From: Sinorhizobium medicae | Lineage (GTDB): Bacteria > Pseudomonadota > Alphaproteobacteria > Rhizobiales > Rhizobiaceae | Length of the DNA: 64,000 nt | NCBI RefSeq assembly: GCF_007827695.1 | Contig: NZ_VITA01000020.1 | Coordinates: 1 to 64,000 of the forward strand | Reading direction: 5' to 3' | The notes under the pieces: model-generated | What the model saw: only the letters and a program-made list of their open reading frames with translations | The model's database searches: none | What the model was told of the DNA's origin: nothing | Translations under genes and position numbers: made by a program | In this document: one piece after another, positions 8,615 through 15,957 of the stretch | Layout: each line of letters starts with the position of its first letter | Numbering within the stretch: position 1 is the stretch's first letter

Positions 8615-8920
8615 TCAGCGTACCAATCCTAACCGTTCGCCAAGGGTTGGCGGCGTCGGCGTTCCTGCTTCCTTTGTCATGGCGACGATGACGTTCTGTG
8701 ACAGCCCTTCGATCTCATAGCCAAAACGGCGAGCGCTCTCGATGATCGATTCAAGGCTTGGGTGCTGCTCAAGAAGCGTCCCGAACCACAGTGCATATTC
8801 GTCGGTTTCCTCATCGGGAAATGCCTGCAGAAAGAAGGTGCGCAACGGCGGGTCATAGCCGATTACGGCGTTCTCGTCGGTCTCTTCGTCGGTTTTCACG
8901 GTCACGGTGTAGCGGCTCAA
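8615..8920 (-). CDS. Conserved hypothetical plasmid protein (101 aa)
   Basis: A 101-aa acidic protein that begins MSRYTVTVKTDEETDENAVIG. It has the repeated motif DEETDE at about residues 11-16 and 36-41 and ends in a Pro-rich tail. No signal peptide or membrane segment. It is part of a run of small minus-strand genes (8615-11140) typical of rhizobial plasmid housekeeping cassettes. Function unknown. Confidence 0.65.
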   Translation of the reverse strand: MSRYTVTVKTDEETDENAVIGYDPPLRTFFLQAFPDEETDEYALWFGTLLEQHPSLESIIESARRFGYEIEGLSQNVIVAMTKEAGTPTPPTLGERLGLVR

Positions 8921-8939
8921 TGGTGTCCCTCCTGATGTC

Positions 8940-8961
8940 GGGCCGCATCGAAATGCGGCCC
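8940..8961 (-). terminator. Tetraloop hairpin between small plasmid genes
   Basis: GGGCCGCAT, loop CGAA, ATGCGGCCC: a perfect 9-bp stem 5 nt past the stop of the gene at 8967-9203. There is no U tract, so it may terminate transcription or stabilise a processed end. Confidence 0.55.
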
Positions 8962-8966
8962 AGGTC

Positions 8967-9203
8967 CTATTTGAACAGCGGCATTGACCGCTTGTTGGTC
9001 AGGCTGGCGCGGTCGGTCTCAAAGCGGTAGCCGTCCCAATCCTTCCACGCTTCCCAACCTGTCGCGGTGGCGCGTCCATACCAGACGCGCACCCTGACGT
9101 TATTGTTTCCAAGGTCCTCGACAACCTCGACCGTGTGGCTCCCTCCTAGACCGGAGGGCGTGTCGAAGACCTCAACGCTTCGGCGCTGGCCGTTGCTTTC
9201 CAT
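8967..9203 (-). CDS. Hypothetical protein (78 aa)
   Basis: ATG 9203 follows GGAGGCGAAGC, so the longer upstream frame is rejected. The 78-aa product (MESNGQRRSVEVFDTPSGLG) is predicted mainly beta-strand, with alternating VRVRVWYGRA and an aromatic-rich WEAWKDWDGYRF. This suggests a small barrel or SH3-like fold. Member of the same cassette of plasmid genes. Family not recognised. Confidence 0.65.
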   Translation of the reverse strand: MESNGQRRSVEVFDTPSGLGGSHTVEVVEDLGNNNVRVRVWYGRATATGWEAWKDWDGYRFETDRASLTNKRSMPLFK

Positions 9204-9213
9204 GCTTCGCCTC

Positions 9214-9660
9214 CTACAGCCGGAAATGGGCAACCAAGCCCTGATTGGCTCGGTGGCTTGCCAGTGCATAGGCGCACGCCTGCGCGAGAAGGTCGGGATT
9301 CTCTGTCATGCCCGACTTCGCGCGTCCCTTGATGTCGGCTTTCAAGTAGTTATCGCTGGTCCCAATGTGCATGTTTCCGACAATCCAGCGCAATTGCGCA
9401 TACGGGATCTCGTCAACGCGCCGAACAGGCAGGGCCGAAATCAGACCCTTGCGCTGACTGGCTGCCTCTCCGGCCTCACTTGCCTCCTTCTTGGTCGGGA
9501 AATAGGCTTTCACCAGCTGGCGGCGCTGCGCGTCGGCGGCACTCATGAAAGCGTTTGAGCCGTCTTCTTGGGTGTATAGGCTCCAGTCGTCGGCACTGCC
9601 GCCGAACATGGCGTCGCCTCGGCCGGAAAACTCCATGACTGTAAAAATCTGCTCATTCAT
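9214..9660 (-). CDS. Hypothetical protein (148 aa)
   Basis: ATG 9660 with GAGGATCC upstream; the much longer open frame 5' of it is antisense noise over the next gene. The 148-aa product begins MNEQIFTVMEFSGRGDAMFG and contains DWSLYTQEDGSNAF, LVKAYFPTKKEASEAGEAASQRKG and a C-terminal helical region. It lies 10 nt upstream of the next cassette gene, indicating co-transcription. Soluble; function unknown. Confidence 0.65.
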   Translation of the reverse strand: MNEQIFTVMEFSGRGDAMFGGSADDWSLYTQEDGSNAFMSAADAQRRQLVKAYFPTKKEASEAGEAASQRKGLISALPVRRVDEIPYAQLRWIVGNMHIGTSDNYLKADIKGRAKSGMTENPDLLAQACAYALASHRANQGLVAHFRL

Positions 9661-9689
9661 GTAGGGGATCCTCTGTTTTCCGGGACTGA

Positions 9690-10688
9690 TCAAGCGGCGC
9701 TGTCGCCGCTGATCGATCTCAAAACGCACTTGGCCGCATAGCGTCCGGCCTCGTTCAAGTTGCGCTGCCACGCCCCCTGCGACGGGGACCAGCGGAACCC
9801 GTGACATTTCAGGGTGCGTCGCGTCTGCTCGTCGGGCTTGCCGGGAAAGAGCAACTGAATGCGGGCCATGTCGGTGTTTTCCTTGACCGTGACGGCTCCT
9901 GCCTCCGTCTCGACGTCCTCGGCGCGGTCGCGGCGCTTCTTCATCGCAGCAAGCGAAGCGAGGCGGGATTGCATACGGCGCAACTCTGCGCGGGTGTTGG
10001 TGGTGGAAAAGCCGCGTCGGTTCTGCCAAAGGGCAAGGGTAACGCCACGCGATGCCCTTTCCTCGTCCATGCCGGTTTCTGCCACCACGCGGGCGAGAAT
10101 GTTGGCTTCGCTCGCCTGATCCTTCTCCATCCGGCGAATGATGACATTCGCCCGTTTCATCCGGTCGATGGACAGTGCCAGGTCTTCGATCCGCAAGGCG
10201 ATGCGCTGCATGGCGGCCGGATCGCCGGAGCGGATTGGCTCGTCATCGGTTCCGTGCGGAAACGCCTTGCGCTTCACTGCCTTTTTCGCAGTCGCAATAT
10301 GGGCCGAGATGTCAGCACGGCGGGCGTCTGAAACTCGCATCCGCTTTTCGTTGCGGGCGACGGGAAAGCGGGCAGGACCGGTGATCAACCAGTTCATGCA
10401 ACGGCCTTCCGCTGCCCAATACTTGCGGGTGATCTCGACATGACGGCGGGCAAACGCCTCTAGTTCAGCGTCCGGCAAGGGCAGTTTTGCTTGCTGCCAC
10501 AGCTCCACCATGTACGCGGCAAAGCCGTTCAGGCGCTCCGCCAGCCCCTCCAGTTTGGAAAGGGTGCGCCGCTCCGGAAAATGAGTAAGGGCATGGAAGC
10601 TATGTTCGATGTCCTTCGCCGCGATGGTCGCGGCAAAGGTTCCGGCGAGAATGGACAGGGTGCGGTCCTCGACAACAGCGATGATCAT
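9690..10688 (-). CDS. Hypothetical plasmid protein, DUF3560-like C-terminal module
   Basis: A 332-aa soluble basic protein. Residues 1-260 are helical, with several coiled stretches (RIEDLALSIDRMKRANVIIRRMEK). The last about 60 residues (RIQLLFPGKPDEQTRRTLKCHGFRWSPSQGAWQRNLN) are a compact module I have seen in many plasmid and phage proteins of unknown role. The start overlaps the end of the preceding gene by 4 nt (ATGA), so the pair is translationally coupled. A role in plasmid maintenance is inference only. Confidence 0.6.
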   Translation of the reverse strand: MIIAVVEDRTLSILAGTFAATIAAKDIEHSFHALTHFPERRTLSKLEGLAERLNGFAAYMVELWQQAKLPLPDAELEAFARRHVEITRKYWAAEGRCMNWLITGPARFPVARNEKRMRVSDARRADISAHIATAKKAVKRKAFPHGTDDEPIRSGDPAAMQRIALRIEDLALSIDRMKRANVIIRRMEKDQASEANILARVVAETGMDEERASRGVTLALWQNRRGFSTTNTRAELRRMQSRLASLAAMKKRRDRAEDVETEAGAVTVKENTDMARIQLLFPGKPDEQTRRTLKCHGFRWSPSQGAWQRNLNEAGRYAAKCVLRSISGDSAA

Positions 10689-11140
10689 CGGACTACCCCC
10701 GCCATGACGGTTGGGTGAGTGCGGGTGATGCGGGTCTGGAACCCGATCAAAGTGCCGCCCAGAATGATCCCATTGGGGGAATGGTCGTCTGCCTTGGCGA
10801 AGACCGGATCAAGAACCGGCTTGCAGACGTTCAGGCGGGCCGCTGCTTCCTCAATGCTAATCTGCGGCGGTAGGACATGCGAGCCGTCCAGGCTGGCAAG
10901 AACGATCTTTCCAGCCAATGGCTGCGGGTAGCCGTCAAAGACAGTGAACGCGGTCAAGCCGTCCCGCAAACCCTCCTCATCGACGATAAGAACGTGGTTC
11001 GTGTCGAATGGCACCACCTCGACAAGCTGGCATCCAATCAGCCCGTAGGTCTGAGAGAACGCTCTCGGCGCGGCGACCTCTGCGGCTTGAATGGTCCCGG
11101 CTTCCGGGTCCAGCAGGTAAACGGTTGCGGTTGTGGTCAT
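10685..11140 (-). CDS. DUF3846-like hypothetical protein
   Basis: A 151-aa protein. The segment LIGCQLVEVVPFDTNHVLIVDEEGLRDGL fits the DUF3846 pattern (large phage and plasmid proteins of unknown role with a conserved late 'VDEEG' strand). The C-terminal part ends in GGTLIGFQTRITRTHPTVMAGVVR. It is first in the minus-strand cassette; a 54-nt leader element (11191-11244) shared with the region upstream of the gene at 63189 lies 50 nt before its ATG. Confidence 0.6.
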   Translation of the reverse strand: MTTTATVYLLDPEAGTIQAAEVAAPRAFSQTYGLIGCQLVEVVPFDTNHVLIVDEEGLRDGLTAFTVFDGYPQPLAGKIVLASLDGSHVLPPQISIEEAAARLNVCKPVLDPVFAKADDHSPNGIILGGTLIGFQTRITRTHPTVMAGVVR

Positions 11141-11190
11141 AGTCTAGCCCTTTCTCCAATTCCGCGAAGCGGTCTTCTCGTGCCCCTCGT

Positions 11191-11244
11191 GGGCAGGAGC
11201 CCCGCTCCTGCTCCCGAGCTCGCGCGGAGCAGCGGGGGAGAGGG
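11191..11244 (-). repeat. 54-nt leader element, inverted copy of 63079-63132
   Basis: Read on the minus strand this matches the plus strand at 63079-63132 in about 49 of 54 positions. It starts CCCTCTC, passes through GAGCTCGGGAGC and ends GGGGCTCCTGCCC. In both places it sits roughly 50-56 nt upstream of a start codon of a small plasmid gene. It can fold through GGAGC/GCTCC. A leader RNA or protein-binding site is possible. Confidence 0.6.
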
Positions 11245-11522
11245 TGGCAAGGGGATAAAAACGGAGGGGGTTCGCCCGCCCGAGGCAGAGCCGAAGGGGC
11301 GGCGCGTCAGCGGCGATCCTGCACGAAAGCGCGGCCTTAAGGCTGCGCGAAGGAAGGACGGGGAGACCGTTTTTTCCCCTTGTGAGGGAGAGGGGGCGGC
11401 GCTCCTCTTTCCCTCATCAAAGAGACAGACAGGACGCCTCCGGCGTCACTGCTTCATCGTGACGGGGACCGGACTCACCGTGACTGGTGCTGATGACTGT
11501 GAGGAGCTTTCAAGATGCGGAA

Positions 11523-11550
11523 AGGCCGCCCCGATCAGGCGGGGCGGCCT
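11523..11550. terminator. 10-bp GC-rich stem-loop
   Basis: AGGCCGCCCC, 8-nt loop, GGGGCGGCCT. Perfect stem without a T run on either side. Terminator or regulatory hairpin; the orientation is not decided. Confidence 0.4.
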
Positions 11551-11864
11551 CCGTAGGCACGCGACAAGAAAGGGCTAGAGACTTGCCACGACCTGACTTG
11601 ATCAGTAGCCAATATGGGTCGATCGCGAGAGGCTGTAAATGTCGGTACCGATTTTTGCCCATGATGCATGTGATTGAAGGCGAAGCCGCAGCGCAACCGA
11701 TCGTCACCCGAATGGGCGGAGACAGCGCCTGCTGGCTCCGTGCCGAAGGCATAGAGCGGGGTCGCAAGCGATGCGCTAAAGTAGCTATTCAGGGTAGACT
11801 TTCGAGGTACCATCTTTATTTGTTCCAGAGGAATAACGATTAATTTCCAGTGTGGTTGGTGGCA

Positions 11865-12383
11865 ATGGCAGGTTTCGGACTCGAGCAGTGGGTAAGCTAT
11901 CTCGGACTTGAACGCGTTGACGACCCGAACAAAGATTATCCCGTTTATCGCAAGCGGCTCGACGGAAAGATCATCGATCTCAAGGAACTGGATCTGCTTG
12001 TTGCTCAGCGACTGCGTGACCTGCGAACCGACCGACAGATTGCGCAAGCCAAAGTCGCTACACTGCTGGGGGTGAAGGAGGCGACGTATTCTCGTTACGA
12101 AAACGCCTCTTCCTTGATGACCGTCGGACGGCTGATCCACGTTTTCGAGGTCCTGGATATCACTCCAAAAGAGTTCTTCTATCCCTTCGTCAACGAACGA
12201 CCGACTCATTCCAAAGGCAAGTCGCTCAAAGACGTGAGAAACAAGCTGATGGAAGAAACGGTCGATCACCTCAAAAAGCTCGATGATTCAGCCTTGAAGA
12301 TGGTGCATGACCTGGTGATTGCCATGGAGCCCCAGACGATTGGTAGGCAGAAAAGGAATGGCGCGGCGAAAGCCGCGCCATGA
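11865..12383 (+). CDS. XRE-family transcriptional regulator
   Basis: A 172-aa protein with an N-terminal lead (MAGFGLEQWVSYLGLERVDD) and a helix-turn-helix of the XRE/Cro type at about residues 45-105 (VAQRLRDLRTDRQIAQAKVATLLGVKEATYSRYENASS). A helical C-terminal tail follows. ATG 11865 is chosen over the slightly earlier GTG because it is closer to the conserved start of the domain. It lies just before repeat copy 2. The regulated genes are unknown; autoregulation or control of the adjacent cassette is plausible. Confidence 0.75.
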   Translation: MAGFGLEQWVSYLGLERVDDPNKDYPVYRKRLDGKIIDLKELDLLVAQRLRDLRTDRQIAQAKVATLLGVKEATYSRYENASSLMTVGRLIHVFEVLDITPKEFFYPFVNERPTHSKGKSLKDVRNKLMEETVDHLKKLDDSALKMVHDLVIAMEPQTIGRQKRNGAAKAAP

Positions 12384-12484
12384 CACTCAGCGGGTTGGCT
12401 TTGGTTTCCGCCGCGCGCCGGCCGCTTTGGCGAACAGCTGGCGCTCATGCGGCGTCCTCTTCCGGCACTTCTGGCGAAGACATC

Positions 12485-12683
12485 GCTCGGATCGATCGGC
12501 GCCAGTCCGAGATCCGAGAAGGACAATGAAGAACATCGGAGCTTTCAGCATAGCGCCGCCCCTCCTTCAGGGGCGGGTAAGCGGGAATTCTCGACACGGT
12601 TTTGACGAAAGAAGAGAAGCCGCAGGAGGCTTAGCATAGCGCCGCGAAGCGGGACGCGGGACGACCTCCCCCGGCAAAACCGT
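12485..12683 (+). repeat. 200-bp direct repeat, copy 2
   Basis: Same orientation and roughly 93% identical by eye to 2763-2962, including the CCGCCCCT/AGGGGCGG hairpin and the terminal GGCAAAACCGT. The largest difference is near GCGGGACGCGGGACGACC. It is immediately followed by a broken gene junction. Confidence 0.85.
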
Positions 12684-12701
12684 TCCGTGTATAAGGACGC
12701 C

Positions 12702-12812
12702 ATGGATACGATCGACGCCTACATCCCCCAGGACATCTATTCGATGCTGACCACTGGCCTTGTCGTTCTGGTGGTGCTGTGGCTGGTGACGTTTATCGTC
12801 CGGCATTCGTAC
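12702..12812 (+). pseudogene. 5' fragment of a small membrane protein gene
   Basis: ATG 12702 has AAGGA four bases upstream. The first about 36 codons (MDTIDAYIPQDIYSMLTTG, then a hydrophobic helix LVVLVVLWLVTFIV) look like the start of a real membrane protein. The frame then runs into sequence that codes for a YkgJ-type protein in another frame, so the gene is cut off at about 12810. The open frame continues to 13109 but with nonsense composition. Confidence 0.45.
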
Positions 12813-13345
12813 CTCCCTCAATGCCCTGTCCTGCCCTGGGGCAGGACAACCTCTGCTCTATCCAGGAGCATAAGCCGGTCCGTTGCCGGGCAATGCCGTT
12901 CATGGCCTTCAAGGACGAGAGCAGCCAGAGCGACCTTCTGGTCCCGAAGTTGGGGTGGAAATGTGACACGGGACCGAATGCGCCAGTGGTGTACCGCGAT
13001 CGCTCAATTGTCGAGCGCCGCGACTTCGACGACGAGCGTGCCGCGTTGGCAGAGCAGACTCCGGGCTTGCAACGCTATGTGGATCTCTTGCTCAAGTACG
13101 ATCCGGTAACGGCGACTCGGCTCACTAAGGCGGCGCAGAGTGCCCAGCCGGGCCGGGTCGTGGTAGGATTTGTATCATACCTCCGCCATAACAGGAACCT
13201 CGACATCGTGAGCTTTGCGCGCGCGCAGCAGCCGGTTCTGACGGAATGGGCCGAGAAGACGAACGGGAGCCCGCAGCTTGCTTCGTTCAATACCTTCTAC
13301 CGTGACGCGGCCACAGATCTTGATCGCTACCTGAGCGTCAAATAG
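12779..13345 (+). pseudogene. 5'-truncated YkgJ-type Zn/Fe-chelating protein
   Basis: From about 12808 the frame encodes FVPPSMPCPALGQDNLCSIQ followed by HKPVRCRAMPF. This is the second half of the cysteine cluster of YkgJ-family (putative zinc or iron chelating) proteins, then a normal C-terminal domain to residue 188. The expected first part with the CxxCxxCC cluster is missing, because the upstream sequence belongs to a different (membrane) gene. No convincing ribosome site serves the residual frame. It is therefore likely a remnant, although expression from an internal start cannot be excluded. Confidence 0.6.
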
Positions 13346-13429
13346 CAAACTGCTGCATCCAGTGCTTTGTCGAGAGCCGCTATCAGCGGGCGAATCTCTT
13401 CTGGAGACCCCGAACGGAGCGCCGCTGCG

Positions 13430-14206
13430 TTACATCGCATGGCCGCCTACGAAACCCAGCGACACCGCTGCCATCCAAACCGCCATCACGATCATCATTA
13501 GGTTCTCGGTCAGCGAGACAAAGCCGAGCGGAACGTTGCTCGATCCGCCCACGCATGCGCATTTCAGCTCACGCCTGTCGATGTAGACCGCCTTGAAGAC
13601 CGAAACCGCTCCGATAGTGCCGATGAACAGGGCCACCGGGATCGAGACGAAGTTCAGCGCGCCCGCCACCATCAGGACGCCCGCGAGTCCTTCCGCATAG
13701 GGATAGACGTAGCCGTACGGCACCCAGCGCTTCGCCAGCAGGTCGTAGTTCAGGAACATGGTGGCGAACGACTCCACGTTCTGAAGCTTCAGCATGGCAA
13801 GCACCACCATGGAGAACGCCACGAACCACTCGGCTGCCTTCAGAGTGAAGGGATCGCCCGAAACTGCGTAGCTCGCGGCCATCGCGGTCAGCGCCGTCAT
13901 GGCGAAGAGCACGGCGACCGGGCGGTACGTCGTGGCCTTGGGATCGACCACCTTCTTCCCGAGGAAGCGCCTCGTGTCGTCGTGGCCGCCGACGCGTTCG
14001 CCATCTATGAACACCTGCGGCGTCGTCGCGACACCGTGCTCCTTCTTGAACGCGTCCGTCTCCTCGCGCGTCGTCAGGTGGTGGTCTTCGACCTCGTAGC
14101 CCTCGTGCTCGAGCAGGTACTTCGCCTTGAGCCCGTAGGGGCAGGTGTGGCCGGGCATCACCATGCGGTAGATGTCCGCCTTCTTGTTCTGGACCCTGTC
14201 CAACAT
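13430..14206 (-). CDS. Glutaredoxin-MauE fusion (thiol-redox membrane protein)
   Basis: ATG 14206 has AAGGAG upstream. The 258-aa product starts with a glutaredoxin domain (residues about 8-85, active site CPYG in MPGHTCPYGLKAKYLLE, and TTPQVFIDGERVGG). A MauE/DoxX-like membrane domain with four helices follows from about residue 95 to the end (AVLFAMTALTAMAAS, FVAFSMVVLAML, YAEGLAGVLMVAG, NLMMIVMAVWMAA), with a CACVGG pair between helices. It would pass reductant between a cytosolic thiol and the envelope. It is divergent from merR and under a MerR-type promoter. Confidence 0.8.
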   Translation of the reverse strand: MLDRVQNKKADIYRMVMPGHTCPYGLKAKYLLEHEGYEVEDHHLTTREETDAFKKEHGVATTPQVFIDGERVGGHDDTRRFLGKKVVDPKATTYRPVAVLFAMTALTAMAASYAVSGDPFTLKAAEWFVAFSMVVLAMLKLQNVESFATMFLNYDLLAKRWVPYGYVYPYAEGLAGVLMVAGALNFVSIPVALFIGTIGAVSVFKAVYIDRRELKCACVGGSSNVPLGFVSLTENLMMIVMAVWMAAVSLGFVGGHAM

Positions 14207-14243
14207 TTCACATCTCCTTCTGTCTTGCGACACCGTTGGCACG

Positions 14244-14275
14244 ATCATACGTTCCGTACCGTGGTACGGAGTCAA
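14244..14275 (-). promoter_or_regulatory. MerR-type promoter/operator for the glutaredoxin-MauE gene
   Basis: On the minus strand TTGACT (14275-14270) and TATGAT (14249-14244) are separated by 20 bp, too long for unaided RNA polymerase but typical for MerR-family activation by DNA distortion. The spacer holds a perfect palindrome TCCGTACC-GT-GGTACGGA (14253-14270). The leftward promoter points at 13430-14206; the divergent merR gene would be autoregulated. Confidence 0.75.
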
Positions 14276-14281
14276 TAGCCC

Positions 14282-14665
14282 ATGGACATGACGATCGGGA
14301 AATTTGCAAAGGCCGGCGACGTCGGCGTCGAGACCATCCGCTTCTACCAGCGGCGCGGCATTCTTCCGACGCCGCCGGGGCACGACGGCGTGCGGCGATA
14401 CGGCCCGGAGGACCTCCGTCGGCTGAAGTTCATCAGGCAGGCGCAGACGGCCGGCTTCACCCTCGAGGAGATCGGAGAGCTTCTGGAGCTCGACGCCGGC
14501 GACGACCGCGAGACCGCGCGGAAGCTAGCGAAGGTCCGCCTCCAGGCCCTGGATGCGCGCATCGCGGAACTCGAGCAGGCAAGAAGGTCGCTCAGGAAGC
14601 TCGTGGGCGAATGCGCCTCCGGCAGGACAGGGCCGTGCCCGATCCTGTCGTCCTTCGGGATCTGA
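14282..14665 (+). CDS. MerR-family transcriptional regulator
   Basis: A 127-aa protein with the MerR winged HTH (MTIGKFAKAGDVGVETIRFYQRRG, then RRYGPEDLRRLKFIRQAQ), a dimerisation helix and a C-terminal CASGRTGPCPIL effector motif. Compared with mercury MerR, the two late cysteines are present (spacing one residue shorter), but the position of the third ligand, in LDAGDDRETA, is Arg. Mercury sensing as in Tn501 is therefore doubtful; another thiophilic metal or a redox signal is inferred. It is divergent from the glutaredoxin-MauE gene with the operator between them. Confidence 0.85.
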   Translation: MDMTIGKFAKAGDVGVETIRFYQRRGILPTPPGHDGVRRYGPEDLRRLKFIRQAQTAGFTLEEIGELLELDAGDDRETARKLAKVRLQALDARIAELEQARRSLRKLVGECASGRTGPCPILSSFGI

Positions 14666-14674
14666 CGGCAATGG

Positions 14675-15124
14675 TCAAGTCGGTCTGACAGAGGCATAAA
14701 CGTAAGGCAGTCCTCCGTTCTTAGGTATCGCCATCACGTCGTATGATGCACCAGGATCAGTGCCCATACCAAGTGAGCCCTTTGGCATACCAGCGACCGC
14801 GAGGCCTGCAAGAGCTGGCTTCTCCTTCAGCAACCGGAAGGCAGTGTCTAGTGGTACGTGCCCTTCGAGGAAGTAGCCCTCAACTGTGGCCGTATGGCAT
14901 CCCTGCAACGTGGGCGGCACCTTGAGGCCCTTCTTGACCGCCTCCATGTCCTTCTCGTCTCTGACATCGACTGCAAAACCGGCATCTGCAAATGCCGAAG
15001 CCCATGCCTCGCAGCATCCGCAGTATGGGTCTTTGTGAACCACCATTTCCGGCTCGTTGGCCGCCGCTGCCCGCGGAGTGAGCGCTGCGCCTATGGCGAA
15101 GCAGAAGAATGCTCTCCGTTTCAT
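14675..15124 (-). CDS. DUF411 family periplasmic metal-binding protein
   Basis: ATG 15124 follows GAGGAGG. The 149-aa product begins MKRRAFFCFAIGAALTPRAAA, a signal peptide, and then has MVVHKDPYCGCCEAW, the CxCC pattern of DUF411. Further on it has the family LQGCHTATV and YFLEGHVPL, and Met/Gly in AVAGMPKGSLGMGT. Family members occur in copper and heavy-metal clusters, with ligand residues suited to copper. A soft-metal-binding periplasmic role is likely; the exact function is unknown. It is convergent with merR. Confidence 0.85.
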   Translation of the reverse strand: MKRRAFFCFAIGAALTPRAAAANEPEMVVHKDPYCGCCEAWASAFADAGFAVDVRDEKDMEAVKKGLKVPPTLQGCHTATVEGYFLEGHVPLDTAFRLLKEKPALAGLAVAGMPKGSLGMGTDPGASYDVMAIPKNGGLPYVYASVRPT

Positions 15125-15229
15125 GCTTATCCTCCTCGTCCTGAGCTGCGCCCTATCGGCGCCATCCATTGTCTCTGTTCCGCGCACGGCCAGCATGTTA
15201 TGATGATCCATGGTACCCGGGAGGTGCCC

Positions 15230-15595
15230 GTGAGACGCATCGGGATCGGTTTTGCGCTATCCATTTTGGTTGTGCCTGGCGCACATGCGCAGGATCGATA
15301 TCCTTTTCACGTTGCCACCTTCTCGGATAGCCGCACCATCAGTCTCGCCATCACTTCATCGGTCACTCCCTTCGACGGACAGTATGATTTCGAGGTCGAT
15401 ATCGGCCTGACGGAGCTTTCCGCTGATGGAAACATCATCTTCGCAGATCATGGCGCACACGCCGTCCGCGTGCGTTGCGAAGCGCCCGGAGCCGTGAAAG
15501 TCGGCGTTATCGTTCACATGATGCCGCGGTCGTTAGAGCCTGGAGACTGGATGCGAGATCTGTGGAAGGTTCTCTGCCTGCAGCCAACGTCATGA
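15230..15595 (+). CDS. Small exported hypothetical protein (121 aa)
   Basis: GTG 15230 has GGGAGGT upstream; the following residues RRIGIGFALSILVVPGAHAQ form a cleavable signal peptide. The mature part is beta-rich (SRTISLAITSSVTPFDGQYDFEV), with one Cys pair (CEAPGAVKV and VLCLQPTS). It stands opposite and divergent to DUF411, 105 nt away. I do not recognise it. Position in the copper cluster suggests an envelope role. Confidence 0.6.
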   Translation: MRRIGIGFALSILVVPGAHAQDRYPFHVATFSDSRTISLAITSSVTPFDGQYDFEVDIGLTELSADGNIIFADHGAHAVRVRCEAPGAVKVGVIVHMMPRSLEPGDWMRDLWKVLCLQPTS

Positions 15596-15602
15596 TCCTT
15601 AC

Positions 15603-15633
15603 CCGCCGCGCCTTCAGGTAGAAGACGCGGCGG
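15603..15633. terminator. Bidirectional hairpin between convergent genes
   Basis: CCGCCGCG (15603-15610) pairs with CGCGGCGG (15626-15633) across a 15-nt loop. It sits in the 46-nt gap between the ends of the exported protein gene and the CusF-like gene. Confidence 0.65.
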
Positions 15634-15641
15634 TTGGTCGC

Positions 15642-15926
15642 TCACTTGACCTGGGTGACGGTCAGTTTTCCATTTTTGCGCTCGGCGACGAATTGAACTT
15701 TCGCGCCTTCCTTCAGCTTCGCGAGAAGGGCATCGTCCTCCACCGCAAAGACCATGGTCATCGCCGGCATCTCGAGGGTCTTCAGCTCCTCGTGGACGAG
15801 CGTGACCTTCTTCGCCTTGGCGTCGACCTTCTTGACGGTTCCGTTCGTGAACTCTTGGGCGAACGCGCCGGCCGTGGAGGACAGGGCGATGGCGGCGGCA
15901 AGGCCGATTTTTACGATGTTCTTCAT
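15642..15926 (-). CDS. CusF-like periplasmic copper-binding protein
   Basis: A 94-aa protein with signal peptide (MKNIVKIGLAAAIALSSTAG, then AFAQ). The mature CusF/SilF small barrel has the copper-binding Met motif in HEELKTLEMPAMTMVFAVEDD (ligand residues His and two Met) and a final strand KLTVTQVK. The E. coli protein carries Cu(I)/Ag(I) to the CusCBA pump. It is the last gene of the minus-strand operon 19501-15642, and AAAGGAAC precedes the ATG. The cognate RND pump lies at 26.6-31.2 kb. Confidence 0.9.
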   Translation of the reverse strand: MKNIVKIGLAAAIALSSTAGAFAQEFTNGTVKKVDAKAKKVTLVHEELKTLEMPAMTMVFAVEDDALLAKLKEGAKVQFVAERKNGKLTVTQVK

Positions 15927-15957
15927 GTTCGGGTTCCTTTCAGATTGCCGTTTTTTA

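Larger units (their letters stand above)
11141..11864. other. Long GC-rich intergenic region
   Basis: About 720 bases with no supportable gene. It holds the shared leader element (11191-11244), a stem-loop (11523-11550) and the promoter of the XRE regulator. The base composition changes near 11600, where it becomes less GC-rich. ORFs crossing it have implausible composition. Confidence 0.5.

Noticed and set aside
11535..12269. 244-codon minus-strand open frame opposite the XRE gene
   Set aside because: Antisense to the XRE regulator on the plus strand, with no domain and no ribosome site. A shadow.
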